A stretch of 64,000 nt of DNA, from contig NZ_KB908470.1 of NCBI RefSeq assembly GCF_000381965.1, forward strand, positions 1-64,000, written 5' to 3'. Position numbers and translations under genes: made by a program. Below are positions 27,691 to 34,324 of this stretch, one piece after another. The notes under the pieces are model-generated. The model had not been told where the DNA came from. It was given only the letters and a program-made list of their open reading frames with translations, and ran no database searches. Position 1 is the stretch's first letter. Every line of letters starts with the position of its first letter. Origin of the DNA: Oceanimonas smirnovii ATCC BAA-899. Its GTDB lineage: Bacteria > Pseudomonadota > Gammaproteobacteria > Enterobacterales > Aeromonadaceae.

Positions 27691-27711
27691 AGATTCGATT
27701 GAATCAAATCT
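27691..27711. promoter_or_regulatory. Operator-like palindrome upstream of the BCCT transporter
   Basis: GATTC-GATT-GAATC inside AGATT...AAATCT, 37 bp before the betT start. betT genes are often controlled by the TetR-type repressor BetI through AT-rich palindromes containing TTGA/TCAA; no betI is in the window, so the link is a guess. Confidence 0.35.
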
Positions 27712-27747
27712 TACGCCATTTTAACGCCACTCCAAGGAGGCCCGGCC

Positions 27748-29811
27748 ATGACAGCGGATAAATCTCCCCCGTCTTCCACTGTGCTGATCCCTGTTTTTAT
27801 TCCGGCAGTAATCGTGATCGCCCTGATGGTGATCGGCACCATGAGCAACCCGCAACTGGCGGGTGACATCTTTTCCAGCACCCTGGCCTACATTACCCGC
27901 AGCTTTGGCTGGTTCTATATGCTGTCGGTTGCCATTTTCCTGGTATTTATTGTTTCCATTGCTTTTAGCCGCTGGGGCAACATCAGGCTCGGGCCGGATC
28001 ACGCCGAACCCGAATACAGCTTTCCTGCCTGGTTCGCCATGCTGTTTTCTGCCGGTTATGGTATTGCCCTGCTGTTTTTCGGGGTGGCAGAGCCGGTGCT
28101 GCACTATGCCGCACCGCCTGAAGGGCCGGCACTGACGGTGGACGCTGCCAAGCAGGCAATGCAAATTGCCTTTTTTCACTGGGGCTTTCATATTTGGGCC
28201 ATTTACGGTCTGGTGGGGCTGGCGCTGGCCTACTTCGCTTTTCGCCATGGCCTGCCGCTGTCGATGCGTTCCACGCTGTATCCCATTATTGGCGAGAAAA
28301 TTCATGGCCCCATGGGCCATACGGTAGATATTTTCGCCATTCTTGGCACCTTGTTCGGCATTGCCACAACACTGGGGCTGTCGGTAGCTCAGATCAATGC
28401 AGGCCTTAACTATCTGTGGCCGGAAATACCGGTGAATACCACGGTACAGATTATTGCCATCGTTGCCATTACCGGCCTGGCCATATTGTCGGTGGTAGCG
28501 GGCATGGACAAGGGGGTGAAGCGGCTGTCGATCCTTAATATGGTGCTGGCCATTTCGCTGATGGTGTTTGTGTTTGCCGTGGGGCCGACTATTTTCATCC
28601 TCAACACCTTTATGCAGAACACCGGCAGCTATTTAAGCAATATTGTGGAGCGCACCTTTAACCTGCAGGCCTACACAGCCAGTGACTGGATTGGTAACTG
28701 GACCCTGTTTATCTTTGGCTGGACTATTGCCTGGGCACCCTTTGTAGGCCTGTTTATTGCCAAGATCAGCCGGGGCCGCACCATTCGCCAGTTTGTGGTG
28801 GGCGTGATGGTGGTGCCGACCATTTTCACTTTTTTATGGTTTTCAGTGTTTGGCGACACGGCCCTGCATTTGATTATGGTGGAAGGTTATACCGCGCTTA
28901 TTGACGAAGTGCAGACCGATCATGCCATTGCCCTGTTTAAGCTGTTTGAGCGCTTGCCGCTGACCTCCATTGTGTCTTTTATCACAGTCGTGCTGATCAT
29001 CACTTTCTTTGTGACGTCGTCCGACTCGGGCTCTTTGGTGATTGACTCTCTTGCCTCTGGTGGCGCTCAGCATACGCCAGCCTGGCAGCGGGTATTCTGG
29101 GCCTCAACCGAGGGCATTGTTGCCGCCGCGCTGTTGCTGGCAGGAGGCCTGGGCGCGCTGCAAACCGCCTCCATTGTCAGCGCCCTGCCGTTTGCCATTA
29201 TTATGCTGATTGCAGCCATTGGCATGTGGCGTGCCTTGATCATTGAAGGCCATCACGAGGTAAGCCTGCAACAGCATATGCAGATGCGCCAGACCAAGGC
29301 CGGCCCCGGCTTCTGGAAAAAGCGGCTGGCCAACCTGGTTGATTTTCCGCCGCGCGATGCAGTGGAAACCTTTATTCGTACTACTTCTTTTCAGGCCATG
29401 CAGCGGGTTGAGGAAGAGCTTGAGCAGCAGGGTTGGGTAGCAGAGGTTGTGTTTGACGAACCCAACTGCCGCACGCGCTTTGAGGTATTTCAGGAGGGTA
29501 AACTGGAGTTCATTTATGAAGTCCGGTTACGCGGTTATGCCATGCCCGACTTTGCCTTTCCGGAAACCGAGCGGGATCTGGATGGTGATGATCACTACTA
29601 TCGTGCCGAGGTGTTTCTGCGCCGGGGCGGTCAGTCTTATGATGTTTACGGCTATGATCAGCAGGACATCATCAGTGACATTCTTGATCAGTTCGAGAAA
29701 TATCTGCACTTTCTGCATATCTCTCCGGGCATATTGCCCTGGAAAATGGAAGAGCACGATGACGACCTCAAGCCGGATGAGGCCTCGCCGGCAGATGAAA
29801 AGCCGGCATAA
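27748..29811 (+). CDS. betT: BCCT family choline/betaine transporter (BetT-like)
   Basis: A 687-residue secondary transporter with 12 helices and a long hydrophilic C-terminal domain (about 500-687) containing VDFPPRDAVETFIRTT and ...EVFLRRGGQSYDVYGYDQQDIISDILDQFEKYL, the extended tail of BetT-type proteins that senses osmotic strength. BCCT signatures include FGVAEPVLHYAAPP, HWGFHIWAIYG, and WTIAWAPFVGLFIAKISRGRTIRQF. The C-terminal tail suits a BetT choline/betaine carrier; exact substrate is not proven. RBS AAGGAGG lies 9 bp upstream. Terminated by a strong hairpin. Confidence 0.9.
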   Translation: MTADKSPPSSTVLIPVFIPAVIVIALMVIGTMSNPQLAGDIFSSTLAYITRSFGWFYMLSVAIFLVFIVSIAFSRWGNIRLGPDHAEPEYSFPAWFAMLFSAGYGIALLFFGVAEPVLHYAAPPEGPALTVDAAKQAMQIAFFHWGFHIWAIYGLVGLALAYFAFRHGLPLSMRSTLYPIIGEKIHGPMGHTVDIFAILGTLFGIATTLGLSVAQINAGLNYLWPEIPVNTTVQIIAIVAITGLAILSVVAGMDKGVKRLSILNMVLAISLMVFVFAVGPTIFILNTFMQNTGSYLSNIVERTFNLQAYTASDWIGNWTLFIFGWTIAWAPFVGLFIAKISRGRTIRQFVVGVMVVPTIFTFLWFSVFGDTALHLIMVEGYTALIDEVQTDHAIALFKLFERLPLTSIVSFITVVLIITFFVTSSDSGSLVIDSLASGGAQHTPAWQRVFWASTEGIVAAALLLAGGLGALQTASIVSALPFAIIMLIAAIGMWRALIIEGHHEVSLQQHMQMRQTKAGPGFWKKRLANLVDFPPRDAVETFIRTTSFQAMQRVEEELEQQGWVAEVVFDEPNCRTRFEVFQEGKLEFIYEVRLRGYAMPDFAFPETERDLDGDDHYYRAEVFLRRGGQSYDVYGYDQQDIISDILDQFEKYLHFLHISPGILPWKMEEHDDDLKPDEASPADEKPA

Positions 29812-29824
29812 GCCGGCTGCGGAT

Positions 29825-29857
29825 AAAAATGGCGCTGTATTCAGCGCCATTTTTTTA
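29825..29857 (+). terminator. Rho-independent terminator of betT
   Basis: ATGGCGCTG-TATT-CAGCGCCAT with TTTTTT, 17 bp after the stop; A-tract on the other side makes it bidirectional and it also serves the convergent lipoprotein gene, whose stop overlaps it. Confidence 0.9.
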
Positions 29858-30307
29858 TTCAGTGGTGGGGCGGTTCAGCCAGCCCTGCATGGCAACAGGC
29901 CATACCGCGGCCTTGCCGGTGTGTGACTCACTGAATACGCTGAGCTGTTCATTGGCGCTGAGCAGCACCGACATCTGGTTGCTGTCGGCATTCCATACCA
30001 GGCCGGCCTTGTCGGCCCCGGCTTGCCGGGTGCGTGACATCAGATAAAACAACGGACCTTCCTGCTGCAACGCATCGGCGGTGCGCAGCAAAGACACAGT
30101 GGTGTCGTAATGAGGGCCAAGCAGGCTGGTCATACGGGTTTTAATGAGCGGCTGCTCCAACAAATTGGTCTGTTCAGGATCAAGCCCCACCATGGGTTTA
30201 AGGATGGCCCACATCAGCTGGCTGGGGCCCATTGCCAGTAACGGTGCCATACAGGCACTAAGGGTAAAAGAGAGCAACGCCACCTTTAACAACAGAGCAA
30301 AACGCAT
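29855..30307 (-). CDS. Putative lipoprotein, unknown function
   Basis: 150 residues. The N-terminus MRFALLLKVALLSFTLSACMAP has a signal peptide with the lipobox LSAC (cleavage before Cys19), giving a mature lipoprotein of about 130 residues. The rest (SLLGPHYDTTVSLLRTADALQQEGPLFYLMSR, and the C-terminal VWPVAMQGWLN) is of a family I do not recognise by name. Met following the Cys gives no inner-membrane retention signal, so outer-membrane location is likely. Divergent from the next gene. Confidence 0.75.
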   Translation of the reverse strand: MRFALLLKVALLSFTLSACMAPLLAMGPSQLMWAILKPMVGLDPEQTNLLEQPLIKTRMTSLLGPHYDTTVSLLRTADALQQEGPLFYLMSRTRQAGADKAGLVWNADSNQMSVLLSANEQLSVFSESHTGKAAVWPVAMQGWLNRPTTE

Positions 30308-30489
30308 AGCAAACTATCCGGGTTGAAATAAGCCGGCGCAAATTATCACAGCTCACACAAAAAGAAATCAGCCCCGTTAAAAAATAACCGGCACGTGACA
30401 GGCCGGAACAACGCCAGCATGCAACCGGCACACGACAACCCTGCCATTTTTTGGCATGCTGAGCGCCTTGTTGTGACAAGGGTTCTGAT

Positions 30490-31299
30490 ATGAAATACGG
30501 GCTTATATTGATGCTGACCCTGCTGCTGACGGCGTGCTCGCCCGAGCCACAGCGGCACATTCGTTTGCTTGGTGGCGACTGGAGCACGGCCCGCGCCATG
30601 ACAGAGCTGGCCCGGCAGGAGCTGGAGCAGGCCGGCTTTGCCGTGAGCGTAGAGACGGTGGCACCGGGTCAGGTCTGGTCAAAACTGGCCACGGGCGAGG
30701 CCGATGCCAGCCTGTTGGTCTGGTTGCCCGACAGCAGCCGGCATCACGCCGAGCGTTTTTTTGACAAGCTGCACGATCTGGGCCCTAACGGCCCTGTGCT
30801 GAAACTGGGGCTGGCGGTGCCGGTCTCGGCACCACTGAGTCGTATCAGTGATCTGAACGACAGTGATTATGCCGACCATAAGGTGATTGGCATGATGCCC
30901 GGACACGGCAGCCAAGTGCTGACCGAGCAGGCCCTGGCCCGCTACCGGCTGGATCATTATCAGCTGCTGTCCGGCACCGGTGAGGCTTACACACATCTTG
31001 CCGATAGCGCCATTGCACAACAACTGCCGGTAGTGATCGCAGCCTGGTCACCGGGCACTATCATGCTCAACCCGCAGCTAAAATGGCTGCAGGACGACAA
31101 GGAGTATTTTCCTGCCACCGAGCGGGCACACACACTGGTGCGCCGCGGTCTGGAAGACAGTGCTCCCGAGGCCATGACGGTGCTTGGCAATATTCGTCTG
31201 AACGAACATGAACTGATCCGGCTGCTGCAGCTGGTAGCTGACGAAGCAGATATTACGCTGGCGGTTAATAAGTGGCGCAGAGAAACAGCGCCGCTGTAG
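30490..31299 (+). CDS. Glycine betaine/choline ABC substrate-binding lipoprotein (OpuAC/ProX-like), orphan
   Basis: A 269-residue protein with a lipoprotein signal (LLTACSPEP; Cys at about 16). The body is the OpuAC fold: VAPGQVWSKLATGEADASLLVWLPDSSRHHAERF, GMMPGHGSQVL and the C-terminal IRLNEHELIRLLQLVAD. Substrate proteins of this family normally sit beside an ATPase and a permease; neither is here, so this one is an orphan, or serves a transporter elsewhere or as a sensor. The BCCT transporter nearby handles related compounds. ATG follows AAGGGTTCTGAT. Confidence 0.85.
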   Translation: MKYGLILMLTLLLTACSPEPQRHIRLLGGDWSTARAMTELARQELEQAGFAVSVETVAPGQVWSKLATGEADASLLVWLPDSSRHHAERFFDKLHDLGPNGPVLKLGLAVPVSAPLSRISDLNDSDYADHKVIGMMPGHGSQVLTEQALARYRLDHYQLLSGTGEAYTHLADSAIAQQLPVVIAAWSPGTIMLNPQLKWLQDDKEYFPATERAHTLVRRGLEDSAPEAMTVLGNIRLNEHELIRLLQLVADEADITLAVNKWRRETAPL

Positions 31300-31315
31300 G
31301 GGACTCTGTTACCGG

Positions 31316-31337
31316 CCGGGCTCAGATATGAGCCCGG
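31316..31337. terminator. Hairpin between convergent genes
   Basis: CCGGGCTCA-GATA-TGAGCCCGG, a perfect 9-bp stem in the 49-bp gap between the OpuAC gene and the GlcG/HbpS gene. Followed by GTCTGTTGTGTTT; it probably ends both transcripts. Confidence 0.65.
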
Positions 31338-31348
31338 GTCTGTTGTGT

Positions 31349-31840
31349 TTAAAGGGTTTTCGGCAGCACCTGCTCAATGGCCGTGAGCGCACAGCCTTCA
31401 TCAATTTCGGCTCCGCCGGCACCGGCTACGCCAATGGCACCAATCACCTGATCTTCCACTTTCAGCGGCACGCCGCCACCCAGCAGCAGCAGTTCATCCA
31501 GCGTATTGAGGTTTTCGGCCTCAGGGTTGTTGCGGGCGTTTTCTGACAGCTGCCGAGACGAAGTTTTGGTAGACAGAGAAGTAAACGCCTTGCGCTGGGC
31601 GGCCAGGGTATTGTGCGGGCCCACGTTATCATCCCGCTGCAGTGCCACCAGATTACCGCCACGATCTACCACCGCCGCGACGGCAGTGCGCCCCTGGGCG
31701 TGGCAGGCAGCCAGCGTGGCGTCCAGCAACTGGTTGGCAAGAGACAGGCTTACATCAGCTCGCTGAGGAATGGCGTCGGCGGCAAAACCGGGAGCGGCAC
31801 ACAGGGCCAGAGCCAGCAGAGAAAAGCGTAAGTTTTTCAT
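31349..31840 (-). CDS. GlcG/HbpS family haem-binding-type protein, exported
   Basis: A 163-residue protein with a Sec signal peptide (MKNLRFSLLALALCAAPGFAA). The mature part follows the GlcG/HbpS fold (DUF336): AVAAVVDRGGNLVALQRDDN, KAFTSLSTKTSSRQLSE, LLLGGGVPLKVEDQVIGAIGVAGAGGAEIDEGCA. Streptomyces HbpS binds haem and iron and modulates a two-component system; others lie near glycolate genes. Function here unknown; secreted form suggests a periplasmic haem or small-molecule binder. Confidence 0.88.
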   Translation of the reverse strand: MKNLRFSLLALALCAAPGFAADAIPQRADVSLSLANQLLDATLAACHAQGRTAVAAVVDRGGNLVALQRDDNVGPHNTLAAQRKAFTSLSTKTSSRQLSENARNNPEAENLNTLDELLLLGGGVPLKVEDQVIGAIGVAGAGGAEIDEGCALTAIEQVLPKTL

Positions 31841-31938
31841 GACGGTGGTTATCTCCGTTACATATCAGGTGGGAGTGAATAAACACCATCTTGCCTGCCT
31901 GACCCCGTCAAACGGATTGCCAAAGCATTACCATTTTG

Positions 31939-33597
31939 TCATGTTGGCAGCCAGCTGACCTCACACACACTCACCGGCAGCCCCTGTTCCAGCATGGCCC
32001 CAAGCCACAGCCGCTGATGATCCTGCAGCCGGTCGCCGGGGCCTTTTACTTCAATTAACCGATACTGGCCGGTGGCCGTATTCAGCTCCAGCAAATCGGG
32101 CATGCCCTTGCGGTGGTGGCGCAAATCCAGCAATAAATGCCGGAACACCGCCTCAAGATGCGTTGCCGGAATAATGTTCAGCGCCTGCTCCACCAGCCTT
32201 GCCGGCAGGGCAGGCCAATAAATAAAAGAACAGCTGATGCCCTGTTTTTGCTGATGCCGCGCCATGATAAGGGCTCGATATTCTCCTTTGGCCAGCTGAG
32301 TAAAACCTTCATCAATCAGCTCACGCCGGGCATCGGCAAATCCGGGCCGGTATAAATCGGCCGGCCCCGCCTGAAACGGATGAAAAAATGCCCCCCGCAC
32401 CGGCGCAAACAGCGCAGGCCAGAACAGCAACGCAAACAGGCCGTTAAACAGCCGGTTTTCCACATGAAAAACGCACACCTGCTCGTTGGCCAAATGCGCG
32501 GCTACCGCCGCCTCCACACCGCCGCTGTCGGGCTTTGGCAACGACAAATGACTTACCGGCACCGCAGGCGAGGCCGGTGCAGGCACAACCATGCCCGCCT
32601 TTTTGGCGCTGCGCTGCAAAATGCGGCCGAGGCTAATGCGGGCTTCCGGCTGCGTTATCTCATTAAGCGCCTGCTGCGCCAGGGCGGCTACCTTGGCCGG
32701 ATTGTCCTGTTTTTCCCGCAGGCGCAGGGCACGAATGCGCGCCTCTCTGTGCCGGCTTTGTTCATAATGTGCCAGGGCCAGTGCTGTGTTGCCTTCCCGC
32801 TCCGCCTGCCGGCCCAGCTGAAACAGCAACTTGTGGCGGCGATATTCAATCCACTCGCAGGCCACAGGCGCAGGCAGCGGCACATTCTGAGCACAGGTGT
32901 CTTGCATGCGCTCCTGCAGCTCAAACAGAGCCAGCATGGCATTTACTTCGTCCCGGTGCTGAAACGGGCGTGAATGCTCACTCAGCGCCACCGGCTCAAA
33001 GCGTTGCAGGCCCAGCTCGGTAAGCACAAATTCCGACCAGTCCTGATGCAGATTGCCGAAAAACATCAATCGCAGCCGGGTAAACAAGGCGGTGCAGGAA
33101 AGCGCCACCACTGCAAAGGGCGCATGGGGCCACCAGCCGGCCAGCGGCTGCGGGTTTTGCGCCGGGCCGGTTAACAACACCTCTTCCAGATCCTGCTTGC
33201 GGGCAGATGCCGCAAAAGTTTGCTCCGGGTGCCGGTGGCGGGCCAGCTGCACACATTCCTCACGCCGGGCCAGGGCGCAAACATCACTTAACGCCAGCGC
33301 TGGCTCCAGCGTCACCAGGCCGGCCCCGGCCAGCTCATGCAGCGCAGAAGTCACATTCGGAATTTCGGCATACACCAGCTTGTTAAGCCGAAACAAATGG
33401 CCCTTGCGCATGACCAGCCGCACCAGCAAGCCCTGAGCCGGCTCGCTCAGGGCCAGCATACCGGCAAGCTGGGCGCGTTCACCGGTCAGCCATAAATCGC
33501 CATAGCGGGTCAGGCAAAACCGAATTATCTGCTGCATATTACGCAGATAATAAAACGGGTCGTCCAGCGGGGCTGGCGTGATGGAAGGTGTTGTCAT
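31939..33597 (-). CDS. VRR-NUC domain nuclease (bacterial FAN1-like)
   Basis: A 552-residue protein. The C-terminus is a PD-(D/E)xK VRR-NUC domain: RKGMPDLLELN, then RLIEVKGPGD and LQDHQRLWLGAMLEQGLPVSVCEV, i.e. the D-(E)VK core plus the following conserved Q/W. The middle resembles the TPR-like and SAP-like wings of bacterial FAN1 (WHLTGERAQLAGML-type N-terminus, ALHELAGAGLVTLEP). FAN1 homologues process branched DNA at interstrand crosslinks. Transcribed away from the defence-like operon with a 142-bp spacer, so it may or may not belong to it. Confidence 0.85.
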   Translation of the reverse strand: MTTPSITPAPLDDPFYYLRNMQQIIRFCLTRYGDLWLTGERAQLAGMLALSEPAQGLLVRLVMRKGHLFRLNKLVYAEIPNVTSALHELAGAGLVTLEPALALSDVCALARREECVQLARHRHPEQTFAASARKQDLEEVLLTGPAQNPQPLAGWWPHAPFAVVALSCTALFTRLRLMFFGNLHQDWSEFVLTELGLQRFEPVALSEHSRPFQHRDEVNAMLALFELQERMQDTCAQNVPLPAPVACEWIEYRRHKLLFQLGRQAEREGNTALALAHYEQSRHREARIRALRLREKQDNPAKVAALAQQALNEITQPEARISLGRILQRSAKKAGMVVPAPASPAVPVSHLSLPKPDSGGVEAAVAAHLANEQVCVFHVENRLFNGLFALLFWPALFAPVRGAFFHPFQAGPADLYRPGFADARRELIDEGFTQLAKGEYRALIMARHQQKQGISCSFIYWPALPARLVEQALNIIPATHLEAVFRHLLLDLRHHRKGMPDLLELNTATGQYRLIEVKGPGDRLQDHQRLWLGAMLEQGLPVSVCEVSWLPT

Positions 33598-33739
33598 GGG
33601 GGTAGTTTACAGCGTTAAATTATTGATGAAAAAGACACAGCAGCAAACTGATCCATTTCACATTAAGTCTCGAATGAAAACGCCTCTATACCAGCAAGTT
33701 TGATACAGTAACCCGCATGTGTATTTACCGGCCGGCGTG
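33598..33739. other. Divergent promoter region of the nuclease and methyltransferase genes
   Basis: A 142-bp AT-rich gap. The stretch GTTTGATACAGTAAC near 33698 has a partial LexA-like half (TACTGTAT on the minus strand) but no matching CAG half at the right spacing, so I do not call an SOS box. Confidence 0.4.
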
Positions 33740-34324
33740 ATGACTCTCGATTATTACCAGCAACAGGCGGATGCCTTTTTTGCCGCCACAGTGAGTGTGG
33801 ACATGACCTCCCTTTACCAGCGTTTTCTGCCAAGGGTAAGCAAGGGTGGCCATATTGTGGATGCCGGCTGCGGCTCGGGCCGCGACAGCCGGCATTTTGC
33901 CGGCCAGGGCTACAGGGTAACGGCCTTTGATGCCAGCCCGGCGCTGGTGCAAAAGGCGAGGGACTACACCGGTCTGCCGGTGGCCTGCCACGACTTTATG
34001 GCGCTGCATTGCCAGCCACCCGCCGATGCTATCTGGGCCTGTGCGTCTTTACTGCATGTGCCAGAAAATGAGTTGGCGGGCGTGCTGGCGCATCTGGCCA
34101 CACAGCTGAAAACCGGCGGCGTGCTTTATTGCTCCTTTAAATACGGCAGGGGCGAGGTGGAGCGTCATGGCCGCCGTTTTACTGATATGAATGAACAGGG
34201 TCTGGCACAGTGGCTGGAAGTGTTGCCACTGACAATTGCAGAAAGCTGGCAGACGGCGGATCTGCGCCCCGGCCGCGAGCAGGAAACCTGGCTTAATGCC
34301 CTGCTGAAAAAGGAGAGCGACTGA
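33740..34324 (+). CDS. Class I SAM-dependent methyltransferase
   Basis: A 194-residue methyltransferase. Motif I is VDAGCGSGRDSRHFA, motif II TAFDASPALVQKA, and motif IV-like DAIWACASLLHV. Resembles small-molecule or TehB-like enzymes rather than DNA methylases: the acidic CDFMAL-type loop and lack of a DPPY/NPPY motif speak against DNA-N methylation. Its stop overlaps the helicase start by one base (TGATG), so they are co-translated. The pairing with a DUF3427 helicase recurs in other genomes as far as I recall, suggesting a linked task. ATG 33740 preferred over GTG 33719. Confidence 0.82.
   Translation: MTLDYYQQQADAFFAATVSVDMTSLYQRFLPRVSKGGHIVDAGCGSGRDSRHFAGQGYRVTAFDASPALVQKARDYTGLPVACHDFMALHCQPPADAIWACASLLHVPENELAGVLAHLATQLKTGGVLYCSFKYGRGEVERHGRRFTDMNEQGLAQWLEVLPLTIAESWQTADLRPGREQETWLNALLKKESD

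Noticed and set aside
33695-33720. LexA/SOS box upstream of the methyltransferase-helicase pair
   Set aside because: TACTGTAT is present on the minus strand, but the second CAG half at 10-bp spacing is missing.
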